Positions 34,464 through 46,905 of a DNA stretch of 64,000 nucleotides are shown here, piece after piece. The stretch comes from Cycas panzhihuaensis (taxonomy: Eukaryota; Cycadophyta), in the NCBI GenBank assembly GCA_023213395.1, contig CM041465.1:243171741-243235740 (forward strand), in the 5' to 3' direction. Positions within the stretch are counted from its first letter, which is position 1, and every line of letters begins with the position of its first letter. The translations under genes were made by a program, and so were the position numbers. The notes below the pieces were generated by a model. It made no database searches, was not told the DNA's origin, and saw nothing but the letters and a program-made list of their open reading frames with translations.

Positions 34464-37047
34464 TATTTCTCGGCTACTAGGAATGGACTTGAGATGGGTC
34501 GACTTAGGTAAGCACAGGTATACACTTCTCACTTTTAGCTATCGCTTGGTAGAAGTCATTTAGAGTGTTGTTTGATGCACGCTTGCTTGCCATTTGTGTG
34601 ATCACATTGCTTTCTTGCCTAATCACGTTGCTTGTGCCTGCTGCATATTATTTAGCCTATGACAACCCACCATGGGGCACTCCTCAGCGAGTCATACATC
34701 CCATATGGCACTCAACTGCCTATAACACCTCTAAAGCTCCTCGAATATTGCTGTTAGTCATGACCCACTCATGTCAACACTCCCGTCGCTGCTTGAGTCC
34801 TCTCCTAGGTGTGATAGGACACCCCCCTTGAGACTCATCTCTCTCTGTCGGCCAATTGCCAGCCACCTGGGCATGAGCTTCTAGCCTGCTCAGCCTCTGT
34901 ACACCCTTTTGTTTGGCTTTAGGCCTCAGTTCTATCTTAATTTTGACTTTTAGTCCCACACTGCTGCAAAGTTAGCAGTACCATGAAGTTTGCTGTGGTG
35001 CAACTGTTTAAACTCATTTTTTAAAACTGCCTCAGCGATTTTTGTTGTTTCTGCAGAATCGTCATTTGGAACCCTCGAGTACTCACCCCCACCGTAACCC
35101 TAAACATTTGTTTAAGGTTGGGGTGAGTATAAAACTCAAAAACTAAGCCATTTGCTCTTCTTTTGGGTTCATTTTTTGCTCTCTACTCTAACTCTCACTC
35201 TACAACCTTCACAGGATCTGCACCTTTGCTCTGGCTCTTCTTCCACAGGACACCTACTGCATCTCAAGCCCTGTTCCAGCAGCTTCAAGCTCCCTTTTTG
35301 TAGGTCTATTTCGTGGAAGGAGGGTACTCACAGCATCTTAACAAGTAAACTCCAAGATCTCAGAGTTGCATCCACATTTGCCTCCCCTTCAGCCTAGGTC
35401 TAGAAAGCCTATTTGGCACAGGCTTTTCCCTCTAATTTTTGGCAAGATCAAGCTCCTTCCTTCTGGTATAAGGTACTCCTTTAATGGTCCTTTAAGTTTC
35501 TTTATTTTTCTTCCTTTTATGAGTAATTTTGAGTCATTCCTTGCTCCTATCTTTGCATTTCATAGGAGCTTGCATGTTGCTCCTTATTTTGCAGTACTCC
35601 TCCTCTCTTCTCCTGCAATCTCACTCTAGGGTGGCTATGCAAGAGGGCTACATAAGGACAGGTGAAAGGAGAAAGGCGGGATCAGTCCCCTTATTGGCCT
35701 TCTCCCCAAGGGTTTTACCCTTCCCTTCCTTCCTCTTCCACTCCATGCCTCTCTCTAGAGTTGGGCTAGGGATAGTGAGAGCTTATTTCTAGTTCTAAAA
35801 AACAGTGTTGGTAGCCCTTGCCATGCTAGTTTTAGACTTGCACTCTTAGGTTTTGGGCATCACATAAGCCCCCAAACCTATACCAGTTAGTTTGTGATCC
35901 TTGGCTTATCCCAGCTTGATGATTTGTTGCCCATAGCACTTTGTCTCTTGGGTTTGTCTATGCACCATTTTATTAGTTTATCACCTCTTTTGTCTGCTAT
36001 CCCATACAGCCATTACACCCTGGTTTTCTCCCCATTGAGGCTACATGGAGGTACTTGTGGGTAAGTTGGCCATCCCGAGGCTAACTTCCTCATCTTAGTC
36101 ATTGCTTGGTGTTGCTTTGATTTGAGTCTTGCTTGGAGGTTTTAGAGTAGAGTGTAATATTTTTTTAACTTGATTTATGAACTACTTCTTATATTCATAT
36201 ACATATTAGGCATATTTGGTAGCCCCCTCTTCCAGGAGGGAGGAACCTTCGTGTTGTGCTTGGTAGGTTCATAGCAATGAAAGTACGATGGAGGTGGGCT
36301 TCTTGACACGTTAGTCTCCAACTAGTAGTGCTTTTGTTTTCCTTCTTTACTCTTTTTTGTTACTTTGCTTTCACATTATTGGGGAAGGTAAGGTAGCCCC
36401 TCATCCATTCACGGTAACCATCATCGATTAGCCCCACACCTGCATGGCGAGTTTGAGTAGGCAAGTGCATAAAGAGCAGGAGGGCGTAACATCCTAACCA
36501 CACTTCTTTTCTAGATATTCCTGATCCCCTTTTTGTCCTTTTTTCTGCCATGTTTCTTTTATGCACATGTTACATACTAAAGACACATAGGAAACAAAAA
36601 GGGAAAGAACTTATTCTTGCATTTACAAATTCTTTTATAGTTGTTTATATCGTGTGTAGACAGGACTTAGGTGTGAGCCACACATTTCTCACACCCCATC
36701 TAGCCCACATGTAGGACATTGCATCTCACACACGTCTTCTTACATATTGCCTTCTCCCTCCCGTGATAAGGTATAACTTCTTAGAGTCCCCCTTCCTCTT
36801 CCCGACCACCCAAAGGGTAGGTGGGCCTCTTCTTTTGGGATGACCCAAGGTCTCGCCTTACATCCTTTTCTAAAGATTGCCCTAAGGTAATTATGCACCA
36901 TTCGTGGGTGCCAAATCTGTGCTCTAGTACACGGATGCCTTGCGTGGTGTTCTTTCTTGCTGATTAAGATCCCATTTATAGCTCAACCACACCTTAGCTA
37001 GTTACATCCTTCTGAGCATAAAAGACTATCTCGTAGATGTGATTCCA
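34464..37047 (+). repeat. 5' LTR of P2 (2584 bp)
   Basis: It starts tatttctcggctactagg (TG decayed to TA) and ends tgattcca, followed by the primer site. A TATA box tataaaa at 35128-35134 lies inside a small palindrome (gagt-ataaa-actc). It is collinear with the 3' LTR. Confidence 0.93.
35125..35137 (+). promoter_or_regulatory. LTR TATA box of P2
   Basis: TATAAAA at 35128-35134 is kept at the matching place of the 3' LTR (56155-56161). Transcription of the element would start about 30 bp downstream. Confidence 0.6.
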
Positions 37048-37068
37048 CTAGTGACCATACTGGGGATC
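37048..37068 (+). other. Primer-binding site of P2
   Basis: The sequence ctagtgaccatactgggga begins right after the LTR. P3 has ctggcgaccatcttggga. The pattern resembles the tRNA-Arg type primer site reported for Ogre-like elements (tggcgact..gctggggac); the exact tRNA is not established here. Confidence 0.55.
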
Positions 37069-37306
37069 TACTAGTAAGGGAGCTAGTCTCACTTCTCTTT
37101 CTGTTGGTGCTATTGCTTACCAATGATCTTCCTTATTTTCCCTTTCCATTGGGTAGCTCCCAATGCATGCTTCATACTCCTTTTTCTTCTAACAACTTTG
37201 GAAAAAGTGTTATATGTGATGTTTCTCATGTTGTTTGTGAGGTTTTCCACCTTTATTAGAAGACTCTTCATATCACCTACTTCCATCATCGGAATCTGAT
37301 TCAACA

Positions 37307-39560
37307 ATGGAGGGCTATCCTTCTGACTGGGCATATCACACCTTCGCCTCAGGAACTCATAAGTTCCCCATGTCTATTCCAAGATCCACCCAAGAGGGTG
37401 ACGATCCTATCTATTACTCGAGTGACCAACATCACCGCATCGACATCTATCCTTCTACCTATATGGTAGAAGACCCATCTTCTCTTGAGGTTTACCCTTC
37501 GATTGGTGATTCTTACGAGGAGTGCCTTGAGGGGTCCACGTCATTTGAGGTCCCATCCACCTCTTATGGTCATGTGGATACCCCTCCCATCGACGTGGTT
37601 GAAGCTATTAGTGAGTGCTTTCAAGTAGCTCACCTTCAATCATGTCCTAGGTGGTTTGAAGGTGTTCTGTGTGGTGGAGTATCCTCTTTATCTGATCCTT
37701 TGCCACCTCCTTCATCTGCGCATGCCCCTCCTACTACTAGTAACCCTTTCATTCCCATGTATTTATCTTACTCCTTTCCTACACCAACTGTGGGGGTGAA
37801 TGTTGCACCTTCCATCCCTCGCCAGCGTCCTAGTTCTTCAGGGCTCTCCCACGGTATGCCTTTCCCTCAGTTGGGGGTTAGCATACCCTTTCCTAGTCAG
37901 GTTAATGTGCCATCCCCCAATGTAGTGCATACATTCCCTAATAGGCCTATGGGTCCTACTAACTCTTTAACCACTAGTCATGTGGGACTTGCTCCCACAT
38001 ATTCCCAAAACCAACCTATTGGTACTTCCTTTTACATACCCCCAAGGTGCACTTCTCAACCTTGGGGGCAGGGTAAAGGGAACCACCTCCTAGCTTATGG
38101 GGTGGACCCACTATATACATATGGGATTGCACCACCTACGGGTAGCCCATATGGGCAAAACCTGGTTCCACACCTTCCTTTTCTGCCATTTAGCGTAGCC
38201 CCTTACGCTGCACCTTCGTAAGGGAACCCAACTCCCTTTCAAGGCGCTTATCCTTAAGCCCCCTTTTAGCAAGGGGTATTTCCTCAAGGAGGGATGAGTT
38301 TGCCACCCCCATCCATTCCTTATTCAGTACCTACTACATCATCTGTTGATCCTACAGTTTAGGCAAGGGCACATCCCTTCATGGATGATAGATCAACACT
38401 ACTATCTATTGAGGAATTAAGAACTAATCTGCTACCTCATCCTCCCAAAGTTCCTAGATTTAATGGGACTTCCTCGCAAGACCCAGCAAAATATGTGCAT
38501 AATTTTTCTATGGCATGTATTGATTATTGAGCTTACGACCACGTACTAATGAAGCTATTTCCATGATCTTTGCAGGGCGATGTCCTTAAGCGGTTTTATC
38601 GCCTCCTTGCCCACTCTATCTTTTCATTTTAGCAATTGGTAGATGAATTCATTAACTACTTTGATGTAGCTCGTCCTTTCGAATGCAGAATGAAATCTCT
38701 CATTTTGCTCAAATAAGGTCATGATGAAATGAATCGTGACTTTGTGCGATGATTCCATGACCTTCTTCACTCCACTAAGGCCATGTTACCTGAGGAGTTG
38801 AAGAGAGACCTTTTCATTAATGCACTTCACCTGAAGTACATGTGGAAGTCCTTAAAATAGAGGCGACCACATGCGACTTTGTGATTGCAAAGTGCTTAGC
38901 ATTAGAGGCTATTGAGATCTAAGCCAGACTCAAGAGGCCTCTCAAGCCCTTACAACATCGTGAGGCACCTCCATCAACCAAGGAAACTAAACCATCACAA
39001 CCCTCGAGGTCTACTTCTCACCTGACTGAGAAGACTTTAGATCCCTTTACTTCTACCATACGTTCATTCGAACGTACGATGAAGGAGCCTAAACTTCAAG
39101 CCCCTTCATCTCTAACTTTCAACAAACAAATTCAATAGGCTTCTCAAGCCACTCCTCTTGTGGGCGGTAATACCTAGCCTTCTCAAGTAAGGAAAGCAGA
39201 TCCTTTACTCGAGAAGAAGTGGTGTTCCATCCACAGGAGTGCTTCCACGATGACTCGTATTGTCAGGTGCAACACCCTCATGATGCCCCACAATGTGATT
39301 CATCTCCTAGGCAGGCCTCGAGGCCTAATATCGATAAACCTGTCCATAAGGATCTGTTCCCCAAACATGGGGACCATGATCGCAATGCTCAACAAAGAAA
39401 CAACCAGAACTGGGGAAGATCCCTGAATTCCTGTCCTTCCCACGATAAAGGGAAGGGCACCCAGGATTCATCCTCTTCCTCTCGTTCCCCTAACCAATGC
39501 ACTCCATCACCTTCGCAATACTGGAACAAGGGAAAGAAGGTTATCTAATTGCTTGAGACT
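37307..39560 (+). pseudogene. gag of P2
   Basis: The first 304 codons (37307-38221) are open, starting MEGYPSDWAYHTFASGT. They encode an acidic N-terminal region (DVVEAISECFQVA), then a long Pro/Ser/Gly-rich linker (YTYGIAPPTGSPYGQN). The capsid part follows with stops: RSTLLSIEELRTNLLPHPP, INYFDVARPFE, NRDFVR and ELKRDLFINAL. The nucleocapsid knuckle near 39240 is ECFHDDSYC with the upstream Cys/His now in another frame. Stops occur mainly at Gln and Trp positions. Gag would package the RNA; with no pol in the element, particles must come from helper copies. Confidence 0.85.
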
Positions 39561-39789
39561 GCTCTGTTGTATGCCTTAACCCAGTCTCAAGCCACTAAAG
39601 AGGCCACCGGTGCCTCTTCATCCATATCTCACCTTGATCCTCTTTCGAAAACTTCTCTTCCAGAACCCCCTGCGCTTCCTAAGACTATTCCTGTATGCCC
39701 TGACTATTATGATTTTTGAAGGGCGCCTACCTAACCTACTACGAAAGGTAAGCCTTTCTCTATCATAGACGAGCTCCACACCGTCGCTG

Positions 39790-40440
39790 TGGGGATGTCC
39801 TTGATGGATGTCTTGAGAAGCTGTCTTGAGCAATGTGCTCTTCTTCTCGAATTCTTAGCCAACAAGATGCTTCCATCCATGTGGTAGGTTCTACCTCCCA
39901 TGGACCTCTGGTCATCTTATTTGATCCCAGAGATCTCCCATCTCCCAGTAAGCAGGAGAAGCTTTTGCATTACCCATTCGTCATTACCATTGACACTCCT
40001 GATTTTATCATAAAGAGGACCACTATAGATAATGGCTCCTTGGTTAATGATATGCCTACGTATATGCTCAAGGAGCTAGGCATAGTAGCTCTTGAGTCTG
40101 TCCCTTAGAAATTCCAACGGTATGATGGGACTTAGAAGTCCCCCTTGGGGACAATCTCCCTTTCCCTCATCCTAGGAGGGAAGATCATTTTAGTTGAAGT
40201 TATTATACTTGATATTGATGTGGAGTACAACCTCTTGTTGGGCCAACCATGGCTCGACCAAATGGGAGTAATTTACTCTATACGTTGGGGGCAACTTAAA
40301 TTTGTCTATGAAGGACGAGTTAAAGTTTTCGCTTGTGAGACTATGCCATCTCACACCTCTCATCCAGCCTGCCAGGTTGTTTTTGATGATGAAGATAGCG
40401 ATCCTGAGGAGGCTACCCCTTCCATAGGACCTTTGTTTTA
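39790..40440 (+). pseudogene. Aspartic protease of P2
   Basis: Two frames (39833-40108 and 40145-40441) give GPLVILFDPRDLP, YPFVITIDTPDFIIKRTTID, the active-site loop DNGSLVND (retropepsin D-S/T-G; Asn replaces the middle residue here as in P3), MLKELGIVALES, and VEYNLLLGQPWLDQMGVIYS, the conserved C-terminal part of gypsy proteases. A stop separates the two halves. P3 is inserted 60 bp downstream. Confidence 0.85.
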
Positions 40441-40503
40441 GGAGACTGACCTTCATTAGTCGGACCCTATACCATGTCATGAGCTAAACCTAGTCAGGTT
40501 TAC

Positions 40504-43022
40504 TGTTTCCCAGCTACTGGGAATGGACTCGAGGCATTGTCGGCCGAGGTTTGTTCGGTATATTTTCTTACTTTTCTTGCCTTGGTGTGATTAAGGTTAT
40601 TTCTGATGGGTTGTTTGACATATGCCTGCCTGCACGCATTGCTCGTCTGCTTGTTCACTATGCATGTGCCTAACGGCACCTCTTAGCCTATGACGACTCA
40701 CACCGGGGGCATCCATAAGCGGATGCGACACCACAGATGGCGTCTGACCACTCACGATGTCTCCATGGTCTTTCGGGATGCTTTTGCTAGCTTGTTTATT
40801 CGTGTTACCACGTGCCACTTATGTTGCAAACCCTTCCTAAGCCTGGTTTAACCCTTAGTTAGGGCTCTTTGCACCATTTTGAGTACTTGCCCACCTTTGC
40901 CCGAGCCTTCCCCGCTTGATGTATTTGGGCTTAGCCCCTGTTCTTACCCTAAAAGCGATTTTTATGACTTTCATGTTGCATTTTCTTCTTTTTGAGTTTC
41001 GGTGATGCCGCGGTAAACTAAGCGATGCTGGATTTTCTGCAGATGCTGCGAAGTTTCTTGCGTGACGACTGCTTAAAATTTGAAAAAAGAAACCACGACG
41101 ATGGCGCGTTTTTCGCGGAGCGCCACGTGGCTCGAGCAGTTGGGCGCGGGGCCCCAACATTCACTTGCTATGCCCAAGGCATAAAAGCCTTTTTTTCACT
41201 CATTTTGAGGATTATTCTAGCATTCTTCATTTCATTTTTTAAGTTTTTCTAGAGCAACTTCTCCACAAAGGGACAAGGCAAAGAAACAGTGAACAAGAGA
41301 ACTTCTTCTACAGCAGTGGGACAGAGGTGAAGTGGGCCATTACCAGCTGGAGTTGCAGGGCCATTCTTTGCCCCACGAGCTCCATTGCAAGCACCACTCC
41401 TCTCCACAAATACCTAAAGCTTCAAGAGGTTTTCTTCACCAAAAGACCACTTCAAAGACCCACCTTCAAGCTCTCAACTTGCATGAAGCTCTACTCTTCT
41501 ACCCTCTTGCAAAGGACATTCAACACCACCTCTTAGACATTGCTTGGGTTGCTCCTCCAAGTGGCCAAGCACCTACATGCACTTATTCTTCACTATTCAA
41601 GGTATTTATTGTCTCTTGTTGGTGCTTTTGCTTGTTTTCTTCATTGTTTTGCTTGCAAATTCTTTCCTCCCTTTTGCATGCACTTCCTTTGAGTTTCTCT
41701 TGGCCGTTTGATGCAAGTAATCTTAGTAGTTGTGGCTTACTAGAGTGCTTCCCTAGGTTAGGCACATTTTCTTGTATTCCCTTGAAACCCATCCTCTTCC
41801 TCTTAGCTTCTTCTTCCACCATTTCCTAAGCTAGCCGGCATAAAGGGTTTTCACGAGGATTTGAGGGAGATAGGCGGGGTTAGTCCCCATTGTCGTCCTT
41901 CTCCCCAAGGGTTCCGTCCCTTATCCTCTCTCCCTTTAGCACCCGCCTTCTTAGGAAAGCAGAGCTAGGAAGCCTTTGAGAGTTGGGTTGAGTTTCCCTC
42001 TTGGTGTAGGAAATTTGTTACTACACGACCCATCTTGTTGCATGCTAGCATTGTTTCCCTATACCCTGTGGAGACCTCTCGTGGGTGAGTTAGCCATCCC
42101 GAGGCTACACTCAATCCTATTCGGTGCATTTTATGGTGTATGATGGCCCGCATATGTGTCGCGCAGCTTTGTTTCCTTTCCATTATATGTGGGTGCTTAA
42201 CTACGTCTGGCTAGCCTAGTTGATTTCATTTTCAGCGTATACATATACATATATCTCGTCGGTTTTGGTAGCCTCTCTCCAGGAGGAGGTGTTCTCTCTG
42301 GTTGTGTGCAGGATCGCTTAAGAGGGAGGGGTGCGCGAGGTCAACCCGTTCTTGGGTCATTGTCACGAGTCGCCTCCTTTCCTTTTTTGGTTGTTTTGAG
42401 CTTTACTTTCCGTTCTTTCAGTTTGTTAGTTCTTGCATGCTCTCGGGAGGTAAGTGAACCCCTTCGACGCCTTTGATCGGCGTTGCATGCGCGGAAGGCG
42501 GAGGGAAGGGCGTGTTGAGGAGGGAAACCCGTATTTCTGCTCGGACTCCGTGTCCAGGTATTTCCCGCGTGTTTTTCGTGTTTACTTTGTGTTTTACGCC
42601 GTTGCATTTACTTTGATCCGTAAAGGAACATAAGGAAAGAAAGAAAAAATAAATCGTTTACTTTACATTTGCTTTCTTGTACTTCTTTATTACATTGCAT
42701 GACATAGTAGTGTAGGTCCCATTACCTATACCCCTTAGCCACACTTACCCCTTACTCGTGACACGTTTGGTTGATTGCCCCCTCTCGTCGCCTTCTCATT
42801 GCCTTGAGAAGCGGGGCGTCGAGGTTCTTTTCCCCTTCCGGCCATCCGGAAGGTAGGAAGGCCTCGACTTGCGGCTACAGAGCAACCAGCACCTTGCGAT
42901 CCGTGCAGCGCTCCGGCGCCACGGACATCTGCGAGGTATGATCCTCGCTAGTTAGCCCGCTTAGCATATTGTTTCTATGCCCTTCCGCTAGGCGTTGGAT
43001 CATTGCCCATGGAGGCGTTTCA
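40504..43022 (+). repeat. 5' LTR of P3 (2519 bp)
   Basis: It starts tgtttcccagctactggg and ends ggcgtttca. TATA-like cataaaa at 41180-41186 lies in the palindrome aaggc-ataaaa-gcctt. From about 41160 to 41850 it is almost identical to the 3' LTR; differences concentrate in CG-rich spots. Confidence 0.95.
41180..41186 (+). promoter_or_regulatory. LTR TATA-like box of P3
   Basis: Cataaaag inside an aaggc/gcctt inverted repeat, followed by a T run and tcactc; the same sequence is at 48661 in the 3' LTR. Confidence 0.5.
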
Positions 43023-43042
43023 CTGGCGACCATCTTGGGACC
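43023..43042 (+). other. Primer-binding site of P3
   Basis: Ctggcgaccatcttgggacc follows the LTR end directly and is the least decayed primer site in the window. The cognate tRNA would need a tRNA 3'-end comparison. Confidence 0.65.
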
Positions 43043-43287
43043 GCCCGATGAGGGAGCTAGATCCGCTTCCCCTTCGTGTTGGTGCTCTTGCCTTTAGGTA
43101 GTTTCGCATTACGTGTTTTGAGTTGGGCAACCCCAACGTGTTTGCGATCTTTCCTTTCTTTTCCTTTTCGCTTTTCTAACAACGCCGCGGGCGTTGCATG
43201 CGGCGTTCTCGCAGCTTGCGGGGTTTGCCGCCATTGTTAGAAGACCAATCGTCGCGTTTCATTCCATCGTCGAACCCCGATTCGGCA

Positions 43288-45505
43288 ATGGAAGGTTACC
43301 CGTCCGATTGGGCCTACCATGCCATGACTTTAGGAACTCAAGAGTTCCCTTCATCCGTTCCGGAATCCACCCATGAGGGCGAGGATTCCATCTATTACCT
43401 AGATGACCATTTCCACCCCGAAGACTTTGAGCCTTCCGCTCATGCAGCGGAAGATCCGGCCACTCGTGAGACCCGCCACCCCACTGGCGAGCCTTACGAG
43501 GAGCACCCTGAGGGATCCCCTACTTTCGAAGTCCCTTCGACCTCGTATGGCTATGAGGATACCCCTCCCGCCGACGTGGTCGAGGTGCTCGGCGAGTACT
43601 TTCGAGCAGTTCGCCGCCAACCACCTCCTAGATGGTTTACGGAAATGCTACGCAACGTGGCGTCTTCCTCATCCATGCCCACGTCATCTACGACGATTGA
43701 TGCTTCCGCCCGCACACACGTCCTATGCCGTGTCTACCCCGGCTCCTAAGGCGAGTGTTGCGCTGCTAGTCGTGGTCCCACTCCTTGGGACACTTCGCGG
43801 CGTGTCCGTTCCCCAACTCGGGGTTAGTATGCCTTGCTCAAACCAAATGCACGTGCCACCGAACGTGGCGCACGCGTTCCCTAGTAGGCCTCGAGGCCCT
43901 ACTAGCGCCGCCGCCGCTAGCCATGTAGGACCCACTCCTACGTGCGTCCAGAACCCGGTTGGTGGTCCTTCTCTTTACGTGCCCCCAGGCTACACGTCAC
44001 AACCTTGGGGGCAGGGCAAGGGAAACCATCTCCCTGTCTATGGAGTGGACCCGTTGCACCCATATGGGGTCGCGCCACCTACGGGTGGCCCATATGGGCA
44101 AAACCCAGTCCCTCACCCTCTATTTCCGACGTCCGGTAGCGACTCCTGCTGCTGCGTCGGCCTGAGGCGCGCCTCCTTTTCGAGTTGCTACCGCGGCCCC
44201 TTTCCAACAAGGGGCCTCTTTCGAGGAGGGATGGGTATGCCACCCCATCCATCCCTTTGGCGGTTGTCGATCCCTTAGCCCGAGCAAGGACACGTCCTTT
44301 CGTGGACTATAGGTCGACGCCCTTATGCTGAGGCGTTGAGGACTAACTTGCGCCTCATCCTCCACGAAGTCCCCAAATTTGGCGGGACTTCGTCAAGACC
44401 CAACCGAACATGTGCGCAGACTTTTCCATGGCGTGCATCGACTATTGGGCCTCGACCATATCTTGATGAAGCTCTTCCCGCGGTCCTTGCGGGCGGCCCT
44501 CAAGTGGTTCTACCGCCTTCACCGCCCATTCGATTTCCTCATTCCGGCAGCTAGTGGGCGTGTTCGTCGACTACTTTGGCGTAGCCCGTCCATTCGAAAG
44601 CGGAATGAAGGCGCTCGTCGCTCAAACAAGGTCACGATGAGATGAATCGTGACTTTGTGCGACGCTTTCACGATCTTCTTCACTCCACCAAGGCCACATT
44701 GCCTGAGGAGTTGAAGAGGGATCTTTTTGTCAATGCACGCCGCCGGTGCATGTGGAAGTCCTCAAGATGGGGGCAACCACGTGTGACTCCGCGATTTCGA
44801 GGTGTTTGACGTTGGAGGCCATTGAGATCCAGGCTGGACTCAAGAAACCTCCCAAGCCCTCACAACGTCGTGAGGCACCTCCCCCAGCGAAGGAAACCGA
44901 ACCTTCGCAGCCCGCTAGGCCCACCTCTCACCCGACTAAGAGGACCCTAGATCCTCTTACCTCCGCTATTCGCTCATTTGAGCGAACGATGAAGGAGTTA
45001 AAACTCCAACCTCCTTCGTCACCTACCTCCCATAGACCTGTTCAGCAAACTTCTCGTGCGATGCCCCCCAAAGGGGGTAACACCCAGTCTTCTCAAGCAA
45101 GGAGGACCGATCCTCCCCTTGAGAAGAGTTGGTGTTCCATCCACGGGGAGTGTTTCCACGACGATTCGGCTGCGGGCACAGCACCCACACGACGCCCCGC
45201 CGCGCGACTCGTCCCCTAGGCGGACATCGAGGCCTAACCTCGATCAGCCCATTCATAGAGACTCGTTCCCCAAACATGGGGAACGTGGTCGCGATGTTCA
45301 ACAAAGATACAGTCAGAATCGGGATAGGTCCCCCGATTCTCGCCCTTCGCATGGTAGAGGGAAGGGTGCGAAGGTCACCTTCCCCTTGGCGCTCCCACGG
45401 CCGTGTGCTCCATCACCTTCACGGTCCTGCTATAAGGGAAAGAAGGTTGTCCAATTGCTTGAGACCACTCCGTTATATGCCTTAACTTGGGTCCCAAAAG
45501 GCTAA
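43288..45505 (+). pseudogene. gag of P3, split by small frameshifts
   Basis: The start at 43288 gives MEGYPSDWAYHAMTLGT. The first frame runs to about 43720 (EHPEGSPTFEVPSTSYGYED, DVVEVLGEYF). The product continues in another frame with PQLGVSMPCSNQMHVPPN, TSQPWGQGKGNHLPVYGVDP and PYGVAPPTGGPYGQN. Capsid blocks follow in changing frames: LRTNLRLILHEVPKFGGTSS, LDHILMKLFPRSL, VEVLKMGATTCDSAI and DPLTSAIRSFERTMKELKLQ. The zinc knuckle WCSIHGECFHDDS near 45140 lacks its final Cys. There are almost no C-to-T stops, unlike P2; the breaks are small indels, many at CG-rich places, which may be sequence errors. Confidence 0.85.
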
Positions 45506-45689
45506 AGAGGCGTGTGCCTCTTCATCAACATCTCACCTTGATCCTCCTCCCGGAAGCTATTCCTCCGAGATTCCTCGCTTCAAGGCTATTCCCATCTCGC
45601 CTTGGTCGATTCAACTTTAGAAGGCGCTTACCCAACCCACGGGGAAGGGTAAACCCTTTCTATCGTTGACGAGCTCTGCTGCACCGTCG

Positions 45690-46320
45690 GCCGCGGAATG
45701 TCCTTGATGGACGTCTTGAGAAGCCACGAGCAACGTGCTCTTCTTCTTGAAGCTCTTGGCCAACAAGGCGCTTCCATCCATGCGATAGGTGCTACCTCCC
45801 ATGGGCCACTGTCATCTCATTTGATCCTAGAGATCTCCCATCTCCCGCCAAGCGGGAGAAGCTTTTACGTGCAGTTCGTCATTACCATTGACACTCCTGA
45901 TTGTATCATAAAGAGGACCATTGTAGATAATGGCTCCTCGGTCAATGCTATACTGTGGCGTATGCTCAAGGAGCTAAGCATAGTAGCTCTTGAGTCATCC
46001 CTTGGAAATGCCAAGGGTATGATGGGGGCTGAAGTCCCTCGGGCGATCTCCCTATCCCTCACCTTAGGAGGGAAGACTGTTTCTGTCGAAGTTGCTATAC
46101 TCGACATTGATGTAGAGTACAACCTCTTGTTGGGCCGACCATGGCTCGACCAGATGGGAGCAATCTGCTCCACACAATGGGGGCAACTTAAATTTGTCCA
46201 TGAAGGACAAGTTAAAGTTATCGCCCACGAGCCTATGCTTAGTCTCACACCTCCCATCCGACTGCCAGTTTCGATGATGAAGATAGCGATCCTGAGGAGG
46301 TTACTCCTTCTGTGGGACCT
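45690..46320 (+). pseudogene. Aspartic protease of P3
   Basis: The open frame 45698-46405 encodes SHGP, FVITIDTPDCIIKRTIVDNG with the active-site loop VDNGSSVNAI, MLKELSIVALESSLGNAKGM, and VEYNLLLGRPWLDQMGAICS. It is nearly intact; only a shift at the end (about 46265) moves the acidic FDDEDSDPEE-like tail to another frame. The normal loop is D-S/T-G-S; Asn at the second place is shared by P2 and M1a, so it is a family feature and not damage. Confidence 0.88.
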
Positions 46321-46905
46321 TTGTTTCAGGAGATCGACCTTCATCAGTCGAGCCCTATGCCATGTCATGAGCCAAACCTGGTTAGGTTTGCCCCTATTGG
46401 CGTAGGTGGTTACGGTTACTTAGCCGCCATGGGTGATTCTGATTCGGATAGCGAGGGTTATGGGCCCTCTCCTCGACGTGTCACCCTGGTTTCGCGAGCA
46501 CTTAGGGGAATATCTCGATCAGATATTCTCGCTCTTCCTTATTCTACAGTGGCTCCCGAGCCACTGGTCCTAAACCAGCCATCTATTTTACCTCCTCGGC
46601 CTCCCCGAGCGGTTTCACGTAGGCGCCCACGTCGGCGAGCCACTCGTAGAGGCACTTCTTCTTCACGCTCTAGATCCTTACCTCGGACTAAAGCCACTCT
46701 TACTTGGATGCGACCTTGCCACGCGATCCGCCATGTGCCAAGTCCGTTGCACTCATCTGGTTCCGACCATAGCAAGTTTACTGGTAGACCTAGCCACACT
46801 AGGCCTACTCTTCATCACCTATCTCCTACCCTGCATGTGACTACCCCTACCTCTACGGGGTCTAGGCACACCTCTTCCTCTCTTCATGCTCCGAAACGAG
46901 CCTAA
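46312..46905 (+). CDS. Post-protease Ser/Arg-rich tail of P3
   Basis: This open frame of 197 codons reads MGPLFQEIDLHQSSPMPCHE, then FAPIGVGGYGYLAAMGDSDS, an acidic patch, and then a strongly basic part (VSRRRPRRRATRRGTSSSRS). It ends in Ser/Thr/Pro-rich sequence and APKRA. The first part corresponds to the linker before RT in M1a. From the acidic patch on, RT is replaced by the basic tail. P2 has the same tail with stops (50515-51010). It probably is the C-terminal end of the gag-protease polyprotein; a nucleic-acid-binding role is a guess from charge only. Confidence 0.6.
   Translation: MGPLFQEIDLHQSSPMPCHEPNLVRFAPIGVGGYGYLAAMGDSDSDSEGYGPSPRRVTLVSRALRGISRSDILALPYSTVAPEPLVLNQPSILPPRPPRAVSRRRPRRRATRRGTSSSRSRSLPRTKATLTWMRPCHAIRHVPSPLHSSGSDHSKFTGRPSHTRPTLHHLSPTLHVTTPTSTGSRHTSSSLHAPKRA

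Noticed and set aside
43403-44278. 291-codon frame starting at 43403
   Set aside because: Only its second half is gag, entered after a frameshift; the first part is a shadow of the gag frame starting at 43288.
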